Part shown: in pieces, positions 1 through 6,418 of the stretch
Layout: every line of letters begins with the position of its first letter
Position numbering within the stretch: position 1 is the stretch's first letter
Source of the DNA: an uncultured Lachnoanaerobaculum sp.
Lineage (GTDB): Bacteria; Bacillota; Clostridia; Lachnospirales; Lachnospiraceae
DNA length: 10,528 nucleotides
Assembly: GCA_938041725.1 (NCBI GenBank)
Contig: CALISX010000519.1
Location: forward strand, 1 to 10,528
Direction of reading: 5' to 3'
Program-made: the position numbers and the translations under genes
Notes under the pieces: model-generated
The model's database searches: none
Seen by the model: only the letters and a program-made list of their open reading frames with translations
Told to the model about the DNA's origin: nothing

Positions 1-779
1 TTCTCTGAAGCCTCTAAAAGTCTTTCCGGCGCCACCACATAATGGGAGGCGGGGAAAATCACCGCATGGGCCAGCTCCGCCTTAATATTTCCTGTGAGGG
101 TGTCAATCTCCAGAATTTTTTCCACCTCCTCCCCGAAAAATTCAAAACGGTAGGCCATACTGGTGGACGCCGCCGGAAAAACCTCCAGCACATCCCCCCG
201 CACCCGGAAGGTTCCCCGGTGAAAATCCATATCATTGCGGGTATACTGCATATCAATCAATCGGCGGATCACCTCGTCTCTGTCCTTTTCCATGCCGGGA
301 CGCAAAGAAACCACCATGTTCTGATAGTCAATGGGGCTTCCCAAACCGTAGATACAGGACACAGAGGCAATAATAATCACATCCCTTCTTTCGGACAGGG
401 CCGCCGTGGCGGAGTGGCGCAGTTTGTCAATTTCGTCATTAATGGCAGAATCCTTTTCAATATAGGTGTCGGTGGAGGGAACATAGGCTTCAGGCTGATA
501 GTAATCATAATAGGACACAAAGTATTCCACCGCATTTTCCGGAAAGAACTCCTTAAATTCCCCGTAAAGCTGGGCGGCCAGGGTCTTGTTGTGGGCAATG
601 ACCAAAGTGGGCTTTTGCAGACGCTCCACCACATTGGCCATGGTAAAGGTTTTGCCGGAGCCGGTGGCCCCCAGTAAAGTTTGAAACTGATTTCCCTCTT
701 GAAATCCCTTCACCAAAGCCTCAATGGCCTGGGGCTGATCCCCTGTGGGAGCAAATTCACTGTGCAGCTTAAATTCCAT
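1..779 (-). CDS. uvrB: UvrB, excinuclease ABC subunit B (N-terminal 259 residues, cut by window edge)
   Basis: UvrB is the damage-verifying helicase-like subunit of nucleotide excision repair. UvrA loads it on DNA, and it then recruits UvrC for incision. The translation starts [19 protein letters not shown], a typical UvrB N-terminus. Walker A GATGSGKT is at residues 37-44. The damage-clamping beta-hairpin region is at about residues 90-101 and includes [10 protein letters not shown]. The [10 protein letters not shown] helicase motif (62-71) and the SCIYGLG segment (141-147) follow. The visible part matches the first third of a protein of roughly 650-670 residues; the rest lies beyond position 1. 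The ATG at 779-777 has a strong ribosome-binding site (GGAGG at 799-795, within GGAGGAAAGG) about 15 nt upstream. No disruption is visible. The gene is divergent from the toxin-antitoxin pair and has its own promoter and structured leader. Identification is certain. Confidence 0.97.
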   Translation of the reverse strand, partial: MEFKLHSEFAPTGDQPQAIEALVKGFQEGNQFQTLLGATGSGKTFTMANVVERLQKPTLVIAHNKTLAAQLYGEFKEFFPENAVEYFVSYYDYYQPEAYVPSTDTYIEKDSAINDEIDKLRHSATAALSERRDVIIIASVSCIYGLGSPIDYQNMVVSLRPGMEKDRDEVIRRLIDMQYTRNDMDFHRGTFRVRGDVLEVFPAASTSMAYRFEFFGEEVEKILEIDTLTGNIKAELAHAVIFPASHYVVAPERLLEASE

Positions 780-790
780 TCTTATGTTTC

Positions 791-850
791 CTTTCCTCCG
801 AAAACAAATGAAATCGGAGACAGCCGCCTGTAAATCAGCCTCTCCGATTT
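791..850 (-). promoter_or_regulatory. Structured uvrB 5' leader with two mutually exclusive hairpins
   Basis: In minus-strand RNA, AAATCGGAGA (850-841) can pair perfectly with TCTCCGATTT (820-811), a 10-bp stem with a 20-nt loop. The same 3' arm contains CTCCGA (819-814), which can instead pair with TCGGAG (801-796). That second segment includes most of the uvrB Shine-Dalgarno. The two pairings cannot coexist, so forming the long stem would leave the ribosome-binding site free. This could be a translational switch, or a chance repeat of the Shine-Dalgarno-like CGGAG. On the plus strand the long stem is followed by six T residues and looks like a terminator, but no plus-strand gene lies upstream. 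Confidence 0.4.
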
Positions 851-890
851 TTTGCCTGTATACTACTCTATGGGAACGCCCTTTACTTGT

Positions 891-919
891 ATTCTATTCT
901 ATCTGTCTCTATTATGCAA
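891..919 (-). promoter_or_regulatory. Likely sigma-A promoter of uvrB
   Basis: On the minus strand, TTGCAT (919-914) and TAGAAT (896-891) are separated by exactly 17 nt, close to the TTGACA/TATAAT consensus. Transcription would begin near 884 and give a leader of about 105 nt containing the competing hairpins. I looked for a Gram-positive LexA/DinR box (GAAC-N4-GTTC) here and did not find a convincing one. Other A/T-rich hexamers exist nearby, so the assignment is probable rather than certain. Confidence 0.5.
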
Positions 920-989
920 ATGAATTTTCTTGAAGGATAAAGACTGCCTTCCTCTCTTTTACATTTTTTAAAAAAAGCGCAGGGACATA

Positions 990-1018
990 TTGACGAACGT
1001 ATAAACGTACGTTATGCT
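990..1018 (+). promoter_or_regulatory. Promoter and probable operator of the toxin-antitoxin module
   Basis: TTGACG (990-995) and TATGCT (1013-1018) are spaced 17 nt apart, a good sigma-A promoter. The spacer holds three ACGT units (997-1000, 1005-1008, 1009-1012), including the perfect palindrome AACGTACGTT (1004-1013). AACGT at 996-1000 and ACGTT at 1009-1013 also form an outer inverted repeat. Palindromes lying inside the promoter are what is expected for autorepression by a YefM-type antitoxin alone or with its toxin; that regulatory role is inference. A T6A7 tract (964-976) just upstream of the -35 box could act as an UP element or a bend. Confidence 0.65.
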
Positions 1019-1039
1019 AAAACAAAAAGAGGTGATATC

Positions 1040-1291
1040 ATGACAGCAATTACAGCAACAAAAGCCAGAGAAAATATTTATCAGCTGATACAGGAGGTAA
1101 ACGCAAACTGTACTCCGGTAACGATTACAAATGCCAGAGGAAAAAATGCAGTTTTGATTGGTGAGGAGGACTGGAAAGCCATTGAAGAAACGCTGTATCT
1201 GATGTCTATTCCTGGTATGACAGAATCTATCATCGAGGGAGGAAATACGGATATTTCCGACTGCATTGATGAGTCAGAGGTGGAATGGTAA
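1040..1291 (+). CDS. yefM: Type II antitoxin, Phd/YefM family
   Basis: This 83-residue protein opens with TAITATKARENIYQLIQEVN, the classic Phd/YefM fold start. A beta-strand segment follows (PVTITNARGKNAVLI, about residues 26-40), then the EEDWKAIEETLYL helix. The C-terminal third is acidic (ESIIEGGNTDISDCIDESEVEW) and would be the part that wraps and neutralises the toxin. The N-terminal dimer is expected to bind DNA, probably the ACGT repeats in the promoter just upstream. The ATG has a canonical ribosome-binding site, AGAGGTGAT, with about 4-6 nt spacing. The stop codon overlaps the toxin start in ATGGTAA, so the two genes are translationally coupled. Plus-strand orientation and A+T-rich codons set the pair apart from all neighbours and suggest an acquired module. 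Confidence 0.9.
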   Translation: MTAITATKARENIYQLIQEVNANCTPVTITNARGKNAVLIGEEDWKAIEETLYLMSIPGMTESIIEGGNTDISDCIDESEVEW

Positions 1292-1581
1292 GGTACAGGA
1301 TTATTTATACAAAACAGGCTGCCAAAGACATAAGGAATCTGAAATCCTGCGGATTGGACAAAAAGGCCAAAGAATTGATTGAGATTATGAAAAAGGATCC
1401 CTTTCAGAATCCTCCAGCATATGAAAAACTGGCAGGAAATTTACAAGGATACTGTTCTCGAAGAATCAATATCCAACACAGGATTGTATTTCAGGTAATA
1501 GAAGAGCCTAACACACATGAAGAGATTGACTATGACGGATATGTAAAGATTATACGCATGTGGACACACTATGAGCGATGA
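1285..1581 (+). CDS. yoeB: YoeB/Txe-family mRNA interferase toxin
   Basis: The 98-residue protein has the RelE-like fold of the Txe/YoeB branch, ribosome-dependent endoribonucleases that cut mRNA in the A site. Compared with E. coli YoeB (84 residues), the catalytic positions Glu46, Arg65, His83 and Tyr84 appear to correspond to Glu47 (YEKLAGNL), Arg66 (SRRINIQHRIVF), His95 and Tyr96 (MWTHYER). The toxin therefore looks intact. It is longer than usual: about ten extra, mostly polar residues (EEPNTHEEIDYDG, 73-85) sit in the turn before the last strand. Translation starts inside the antitoxin stop codon (7-nt overlap), so it should depend on antitoxin translation. Its 3' end converges on the exporter gene, 19 bp away. 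Antitoxin-first order and overlap fit a complete type II system. Confidence 0.9.
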   Translation: MVRYRIIYTKQAAKDIRNLKSCGLDKKAKELIEIMKKDPFQNPPAYEKLAGNLQGYCSRRINIQHRIVFQVIEEPNTHEEIDYDGYVKIIRMWTHYER

Positions 1582-1586
1582 TGTCT

Positions 1587-1610
1587 ATAAAAGGGGAGAA
1601 TCACTCCCCT
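1587..1610 (-). terminator. Intrinsic terminator of the phosphatase-exporter operon
   Basis: On the minus strand AGGGGAG (1610-1604) pairs with CTCCCCT (1598-1592) around a 5-nt loop, followed by TTTTAT. The TGA stop codon of the EamA gene (1603-1601) falls inside the hairpin loop, so terminator and coding end overlap. Read on the plus strand the hairpin lacks a T-run, so it is a poor terminator for the converging toxin gene. Confidence 0.65.
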
Positions 1611-2461
1611 CTCCTAAGATTATACTGCCATTTCATAATCGCTGTGCCGATGATAATCCCATAGCCCATGACACTCCAATGATCTGGAATCTGCCCCAGA
1701 AATACAAAGCCCAATAGAGCAGAGAATACCACCTGGGTATAATCAAACACAGAGATTTCCTTGGCAGGGGCGCAGGTATAGGCCCTGGTGATGCAAAGCT
1801 GCCCCATCATTCCGGCGCACCCGGATCCCAGCAGCATACAAAGCTGGGGGAAACTGGGCATTGTAAAATCCATCATAATAAAGGGAAGGGAGGACAAGCA
1901 GGAAAAGGCGGAAAAGGAAAAAATAATCACATATCCCGGAGTTCCCCTTTTGGAGAGAATCCGCACAAAGGTATAGGCCAAACCTGCCAAAAGTCCCCCT
2001 GCTGCTCCAATAAGAGCCACCAAAAAGGCCATATTGGCCCCTGGTTTTGCCACAAAAACCGCACCGGTAAAGGCGGCCATCAGAGCCAGCACATCCACTG
2101 TATGGAGTTTTTCCTTTATTAAAAAATACCCGCCTGCCACCGCAAAAAAGGGGCTGAGCTTATTTAAAATAGAGGCATCCGCAATATTCATATGATCCAG
2201 GGCATAGAAATTGCAAATGACCCCTACTGTGCCGCAAAGGGCCCGAAGGAATAAATATCCCCAGTCCCCGGCATTGAGAGCTATGGCCTTTCTATTTTGC
2301 ACAATCAAAGCAGAAGTAATCACTGCCGCTATCAGATTTCGAAAAAAAACTTTTTCAAAGGTGGGGATATCCCCCGCCATCCGGACAAAAAGCCCCATGA
2401 GGGCAAAGCCAAAGCCTGCCCCCAAAACATACAGTACCCCCAGTGTTTTCCTACGATCCAT
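1601..2461 (-). CDS. EamA/DMT-superfamily membrane transporter
   Basis: The 286-residue, strongly hydrophobic protein has two tandem EamA repeats (about residues 8-138 and 147-278), consistent with the ten membrane helices usual in the drug/metabolite transporter superfamily. Repeat 1 carries the typical FFRNLIAA segment (39-46) and the ASILNKLSPFFAVAGGY stretch (96-112). Repeat 2 carries RAYTCAPAKEISVFDYTQVVFS (226-247) and ends with a GFVFLGQIPD helix. Such proteins export or exchange amino acids, nucleotides, sugars or other metabolites; the substrate cannot be read from the sequence. The ATG lies inside the end of the MATE gene (11-nt overlap) with AAAGGA about 6 nt upstream, so translation is coupled. 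It is last in the operon, and its stop lies in the terminator loop. Confidence 0.9.
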   Translation of the reverse strand: MDRRKTLGVLYVLGAGFGFALMGLFVRMAGDIPTFEKVFFRNLIAAVITSALIVQNRKAIALNAGDWGYLFLRALCGTVGVICNFYALDHMNIADASILNKLSPFFAVAGGYFLIKEKLHTVDVLALMAAFTGAVFVAKPGANMAFLVALIGAAGGLLAGLAYTFVRILSKRGTPGYVIIFSFSAFSCLSSLPFIMMDFTMPSFPQLCMLLGSGCAGMMGQLCITRAYTCAPAKEISVFDYTQVVFSALLGFVFLGQIPDHWSVMGYGIIIGTAIMKWQYNLRRGE

Positions 2462-3863
2462 AATAATCCTTTGTCTTTTGGGACTGAAATACCCTTTCCA
2501 GCCGTTTTAAGCAGTGCCAAAGCCCTGGAATCAAAAAGGCGGTGGCGGCAATCCAGGCCAGAGGGGAAGCAGTGCAGGCTGCCACAAAACCAAAGGCCGG
2601 CACCGCCGCAAAGCCGATGAAGGCCCTGGCAAACATCTCACAAATTCCTGCACAAATGGAAAAGCCGGAAAAACCCATACCCTGAATGGAATTTCTCCAT
2701 ACATTCACAAAAATCAAGGCCCAGTAAAAGGCAGAGTTCCAAAGAAGGAATGTCCGGGCCTGGCTCACCACCTGATCCACATTGGCTGCCTTAGGATCCA
2801 CAAAAAGCCTGGGAAGGGCTCCTCCTGCAAAAATCATGAACACAAAAATGGCAGCGGCATACACCAGTCCCATCAGAGTGGCGGCCTTCACCCCCTGCCA
2901 CACCCGATCCAACTTTCCGGCTCCTACATTTTGGCCGCAGTAGGTGGCCATGGCCATACCCAAAGCGTCGGTCACCGCCACAAAAAAGGAGCTAAGCTTT
3001 TGCCCCGCCGTTACAGAGGCCATGGAGACCGCCCCCAGTCCATTCACTGCCGTCTGCAGTATAACCGAGCCGATGGCAGTAATGGAATACTGCAGGCCCA
3101 TGGGAATTCCCATGCTTAAAAGCACCTGGCAATGGTGCCTGGAAAAGGCCGCCTCTTCCCTGCTCATGTGCAAAATAGCAAATTTTTTTCCCATGTAAAT
3201 CAAACAAAGCATCCCGGAAACCACCTGGGAAATCACCGTAGCATAGGCAGGGCCTGCCACTCCCATATGAAGCACTCCAATGGAGACATAATCCAGCACA
3301 ATATTTAAAACAGCGGCAATCATTAAAAAATACAAGGGAGTTTTGGAATCTCCCAAAGCCCGTATAATACTGGCCGTGAGATTATACAGATACATAACGG
3401 GAATCCCGGCAAAAATAATAATGATATAGGTATAGGTCTCTGCCATAATGGCCTGGGGTGTCTGCATCCAAACCAGAATCTTCCCTGTGAGAGCACAAAC
3501 GCCGCCGGTTATCACCACCGAAAAAAGAATGCCCAGCCAGGCTGCATTGGCAGTAAATCTGCGAAGCCCGGTATAGTCCCCTGCCCCGAATTTCTGGGCC
3601 ACAGGGATGGCAAAACCTGCAGAATTCCCTATTACAAAGCCATTTACCATGAAAAAAATGGCAGAGGTGGATCCCACCGCCGCCAGGGAGTCCACTCCCA
3701 TATAGCGCCCCACCATAAAGGCGTCCACCATGCTGTAAAACTGCTGGAACAAGGTTCCAATGAGCATGGGAAGGGCAAAGGCTATAATCAGTCCGGCAGG
3801 ACTCCCCTCTGTCATATCCCGGATACTTCTGGTTTCTTCTTGTTTTTTCTTTGTGTGTTCCAT
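2451..3863 (-). CDS. MATE-family multidrug/metabolite efflux transporter
   Basis: This is an integral membrane antiporter of the MATE (MatE) family, which exports cationic drugs or metabolites using a Na+ or H+ gradient. It has 470 residues, normal for the family. After a short charged N-terminus (EHTKKKQEETRSIRDMTEGSP) comes the first MatE half with LPMLIGTLFQQFYSMVDAFMVG. A second half starts near residue 245 with GIPMGLQYSITAIGSVILQ, the expected twofold repeat, and about twelve hydrophobic segments are visible. The ATG at 3863-3861 is preferred because GAGGA sits 8 nt upstream. An in-frame TTG at 3878 overlaps the stop of the PHP gene (TTGA) and would add five residues but has a poorer ribosome-binding site. 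It is the middle gene of the operon. The exported compound is unknown. Confidence 0.92.
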   Translation of the reverse strand: MEHTKKKQEETRSIRDMTEGSPAGLIIAFALPMLIGTLFQQFYSMVDAFMVGRYMGVDSLAAVGSTSAIFFMVNGFVIGNSAGFAIPVAQKFGAGDYTGLRRFTANAAWLGILFSVVITGGVCALTGKILVWMQTPQAIMAETYTYIIIIFAGIPVMYLYNLTASIIRALGDSKTPLYFLMIAAVLNIVLDYVSIGVLHMGVAGPAYATVISQVVSGMLCLIYMGKKFAILHMSREEAAFSRHHCQVLLSMGIPMGLQYSITAIGSVILQTAVNGLGAVSMASVTAGQKLSSFFVAVTDALGMAMATYCGQNVGAGKLDRVWQGVKAATLMGLVYAAAIFVFMIFAGGALPRLFVDPKAANVDQVVSQARTFLLWNSAFYWALIFVNVWRNSIQGMGFSGFSICAGICEMFARAFIGFAAVPAFGFVAACTASPLAWIAATAFLIPGLWHCLKRLERVFQSQKTKDYYGS

Positions 3864-3874
3864 TCCTGTTATCC

Positions 3875-4603
3875 TCAAAACAACCCGGCGGCTTCCCCGT
3901 ATAACACCTTCTTAAGCTTCACCAGATCATTGTTCAGCACCAGCTCCGGGGGAAAGTGCATTTCCTCCAAAAGGGCCTGACAGCGGGCAAAGCGCCCCAC
4001 ATCATCTGCATAATGGCTGTCGGTATTGCAAATAATACTGGTTCCTTCCCTTTCACAGCAGCGAAGCAGCTCCTTGGCATTTTCCAATCCGTTGGTTCTT
4101 GAGGCAGCAGGGTTCAAGGAGGAGTTGTTTAACTCTAAAACCACATTTTGTTTTTTGGCCTCCCTGGCCAGGGCTCTCCTGTCAATGGGATACCTGCCGT
4201 CATCCGGATGGCCTAAAATGGTAATATAGGGATTTTTCATGGCGCCAAAATAGGCCCGCATATTTTGATCCAGGGTGCCTGGCCGGATACACACCACATG
4301 CAGACTGGCTATGGCATAGTCCAGCCGCTTTAATATATCCTCGTCTGCATCCAGGTTTCCCTCATAATCCAGAATATCCGCCTCAATCCCCCGAAGAATG
4401 GTCATGCCCCGGTAGTTTCTGGGCAGTACCTTCAAGTTTTTAAAAAACATATTGTTGCAGGAACCCGGCCCCCCCTCTGCATGCTCCGACAAGCCGTACA
4501 CCAAAAGTCCCGCCTCCTTGGCCCCATCCATATTTTCCTTTAACGTCGAATAGGCGTGTCCGCAGGCTATGGTATGGGTATGAAGATCAAATAAAAAATC
4601 CAT
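3875..4603 (-). CDS. PHP-domain phosphatase/hydrolase, YcdX type
   Basis: This 242-residue cytoplasmic metal-dependent phosphoesterase is close in size to E. coli YcdX (245). All nine ligands of the YcdX-type trinuclear metal site appear present and in register: His8 and His10 (DLHTHT), His16 (CGHAYST), His41 (SEHAEG), Glu74 (GIEAD), His102 (SLHVV), His132 (GHPDDG), and Asp195 and His197 (NTDSHY). Family members hydrolyse phosphate esters; the physiological substrate is generally unknown. The start at 4603 is chosen because GGGGAGGAG lies just upstream and the HxH motif then falls at the usual place. An upstream in-frame ATG at 4645 lies within the promoter -10 element and would probably not be transcribed. 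It is the first gene of the operon, 11 nt ahead of the MATE ATG. It is not histidinol phosphatase by context: no his genes are present. Confidence 0.9.
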   Translation of the reverse strand: MDFLFDLHTHTIACGHAYSTLKENMDGAKEAGLLVYGLSEHAEGGPGSCNNMFFKNLKVLPRNYRGMTILRGIEADILDYEGNLDADEDILKRLDYAIASLHVVCIRPGTLDQNMRAYFGAMKNPYITILGHPDDGRYPIDRRALAREAKKQNVVLELNNSSLNPAASRTNGLENAKELLRCCEREGTSIICNTDSHYADDVGRFARCQALLEEMHFPPELVLNNDLVKLKKVLYGEAAGLF

Positions 4604-4640
4604 TTCTCCTCCCCTAAAGCATCTTATTATTTTCCGCCCT

Positions 4641-4669
4641 ATCATAGCACGATTCCCTGTGAGAGTAAA
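4641..4669 (-). promoter_or_regulatory. Extended -10 promoter for the PHP-MATE-EamA operon
   Basis: On the minus strand TTTACT (4669-4664) and TATGAT (4646-4641) are exactly 17 nt apart, and TG precedes the -10 by one base (TGCTATGAT), an extended -10 element. Transcription would start near 4634, leaving a leader of about 30 nt with the GGGGAGGAG ribosome-binding site. No clear operator was seen. The promoter lies within the 85-nt gap after the CNNM/CorC gene, so readthrough from that operon is also possible. Confidence 0.7.
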
Positions 4670-4688
4670 CGTCCCGGTTCCGGGGCCT

Positions 4689-5942
4689 CTATTGGGAATG
4701 TTTTACCAGCCGCACCTTTTCGATTCTGGCATTGTCCATTTGCAGCGCCTTTAGGGAACAGGCATCAATGGAAAGGCTTTCCCCCTCCTCCGGCACCCGG
4801 CCTAAGGTTTCCATAATCAACCCTCCCAAAGACTCATATTCCTCTGAGGAAAAATCAAGTCCCAGCTTTTCATTGATGTCGCTTAGTTTGGTGGAGCCGT
4901 CAATCAAAAATTCTCTGTCAGAAAGCTGGCGGATGCCCTCGTCCTCCTCTGCATCAAATTCATCCCGGATCTCTCCCACAATTTCCTCCAGCATATCCTC
5001 CAGAGTAATCAGCCCTGCCGTTACCCCGTATTCATCCAAAACAATCACAATGTTGGCGCCGGTTTTTCGCATATCCATCATAAGTGCTGCGGTTTTTTTG
5101 GATTCAAAGGTGAACAGAGGCTGGCGCAAATGATCCCGCAGGGAAAAATTCTCCCGGTCTTCTATTAAAAGAAAATCCTTCACATTGATAATGCCGATCA
5201 CATTGTCCGGGCTGGTTTCATATACGGGAATTCTGGTATAGCGCTCCTCCTTAAAGAGAGCAAACAAGGCGGCATAATCGGAATTCACATCCGCCATGAC
5301 CATATCCACCCGGGGCACCATAATATCTCCGGCTTCAGTATCCCCAAAGTCCACCACATTTACAATCATCTTTTTTTCTTCATTTTCCAGGATCCCCTCC
5401 TCATGGCTTACCTCCACCATGGCCCGCAGCTCCTCTTCCGTCACCAGATCCTCATTCTGTCCCTCTCTGGGCACAAACAGCCGAATCACCAAACCCGCAG
5501 CCTTATTTACCACAAAAATAACCGGTGTCAAAACAAGCATCAAAAAAGCAATAATGGAAATATAGGACAGGGCAGTATGCTCTGCATTTTTGGCTGCCAC
5601 ACTTTTAGGGGTAATTTCTCCGAAAATTAAAATCAAAAAGGTTAAAATCCCTGTGGCTGCCCCCACCAAAGCACTGCCAAAAATCTGCAGAGTCAAGGTA
5701 GTGGAAAGGGAAGAAGCAGAAAGGTTCACAATGTTGTTTCCAATTAAGATAGCAGAAAGCATCTTCTCCGGCTGGGCGGTGACATCCAGCACCCTTTGGG
5801 CCCTTTTGTCCCCCGCCTCTGCCAGAGAGCGGAGTCTTAGTTTATTAGAGGTCATGAGAGCAGTTTCTGCAGAGGAAAAAAATGCTGACATGGACAGTAA
5901 TACAAGTAAAATCCCGATTTGCAGTAGAATTGAAGTATCCAA
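4689..5942 (-). CDS. CNNM/CorC-type membrane protein with paired CBS domains (HlyC/CorC family)
   Basis: The 417-residue protein has the full layout of the bacterial CNNM/CorC (hemolysin-like) family, linked to Mg2+ or other divalent cation efflux. A DUF21/CNNM membrane domain (about 1-185) carries FFSSAETAL (21-29), GNNIVN (68-73) and FGEITPKS (107-114). Two CBS domains (about 208-265 and 272-328, the second with VLDEYGVTAGLITLEDMLEEI) probably bind adenine nucleotides. A CorC_HlyC domain (about 338-415) is C-terminal. The start is TTG at 5942-5940, supported by AGGGAG 5 nt upstream; the next in-frame ATG would remove part of the first membrane helix. It begins 2 nt after the LspA-like gene, so it is probably cotranscribed and coupled. 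The usual second Gly of DEYGGTAG is Val here. Calling it a haemolysin would be misleading. Confidence 0.92.
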   Translation of the reverse strand: MDTSILLQIGILLVLLSMSAFFSSAETALMTSNKLRLRSLAEAGDKRAQRVLDVTAQPEKMLSAILIGNNIVNLSASSLSTTLTLQIFGSALVGAATGILTFLILIFGEITPKSVAAKNAEHTALSYISIIAFLMLVLTPVIFVVNKAAGLVIRLFVPREGQNEDLVTEEELRAMVEVSHEEGILENEEKKMIVNVVDFGDTEAGDIMVPRVDMVMADVNSDYAALFALFKEERYTRIPVYETSPDNVIGIINVKDFLLIEDRENFSLRDHLRQPLFTFESKKTAALMMDMRKTGANIVIVLDEYGVTAGLITLEDMLEEIVGEIRDEFDAEEDEGIRQLSDREFLIDGSTKLSDINEKLGLDFSSEEYESLGGLIMETLGRVPEEGESLSIDACSLKALQMDNARIEKVRLVKHSQ

Positions 5943-5944
5943 AT

Positions 5945-6418
5945 TTACTCCCTGTCCTGAAGGGAATCCTTCTTTTTCCTGGAACCTAACAAACTGACCA
6001 GGTACAGAAGCCCTCCCAGGAAAATACAGCCGTCCCCCAGATTGAACACGGTTTTCTCCAGTACCTTTACCCGCACATGGATATAGTCCACCACATAGCC
6101 CTTGAACAACCGCTCAAAAAGATTGCTCAGGCCTCCGGCAATCACCAGACTAAGGGAAAGCTTTTGCAGGTGCTTCCCTTTTTGGGGAAGCAGCAGGGCC
6201 AAAACTCCCACCAAAAAGGAGGTAATCCCCAGGGGAAGATATTTTACCAGTTTTTTCTGATTTTGGAAGGATTCCATAAAAAAGCCCCGGTTGTATACCC
6301 TTTTAATCTCCACCGGTCCCAGATATCTGGGCAGATCCTTCTCCTTCATGTTTTCAATGCCGTATTTTGCAATTAAATCCACCAGAGCCAAAAATGGTGC
6401 CAACACAACATATATCAT
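5945..6418 (-). CDS. lspA: Divergent LspA-type signal peptidase II (lipoprotein signal peptidase)
   Basis: The 157-residue protein has about four hydrophobic segments (1-18, 60-78, 86-101, 128-145), the size and layout of LspA, the aspartyl protease that removes lipoprotein signal peptides. The catalytic aspartates appear as Asp111 (GYVVDYI) and Asp129 (FNLGD). Other conserved positions are also seen: Asp14 and Lys18 (VDLIAK), Asn43 (VYNRG), Asn99 and Arg103 (NLFER), and Asn126. Two family-typical residues differ: the Asp of NxxDR is Glu102, and the Ala of FNxAD is Gly128. The polar stretch 19-60 is charged and unlike typical LspA. It is therefore probably active but divergent, and may be a second copy in the genome (inference). 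The ATG overlaps the ClpX-like stop as ATGA, with GAGGTGA close upstream. Confidence 0.75.
   Translation of the reverse strand: MIYVVLAPFLALVDLIAKYGIENMKEKDLPRYLGPVEIKRVYNRGFFMESFQNQKKLVKYLPLGITSFLVGVLALLLPQKGKHLQKLSLSLVIAGGLSNLFERLFKGYVVDYIHVRVKVLEKTVFNLGDGCIFLGGLLYLVSLLGSRKKKDSLQDRE

Noticed and set aside
42-677. Plus-strand open frame of 211 codons opposite uvrB
   Set aside because: It is antisense to clear UvrB coding sequence, and the protein matches no family I recognise.
931-953. GAAGG...CCTTC small inverted repeat between the two divergent promoters
   Set aside because: A 5-bp stem with a 10-nt loop in A/T-rich DNA is expected by chance and has no associated T-run or gene end.
780-1039. 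LexA/DinR (SOS) box in the uvrB to antitoxin interval
   Set aside because: GAAC at 995-998 is followed by AAAC rather than GTTC after 4 nt, and GGGAACGCCC near 872 also fails. The ACGT repeats fit the toxin-antitoxin promoter better.
2514-3119. Plus-strand open frame of 201 codons opposite the MATE gene
   Set aside because: It is a shadow of the conserved transporter; the composition is Lys/Gly/His-rich without hydrophobic core or domain.
4671-4685. CCCGG/CCGGG inverted repeat just after the CNNM/CorC stop codon, as a terminator
   Set aside because: The stem reduces to about 4 bp with a usable loop, and only three T residues follow. It directly abuts the next -35 box, so it may slow polymerase, but it is not supportable as a terminator.
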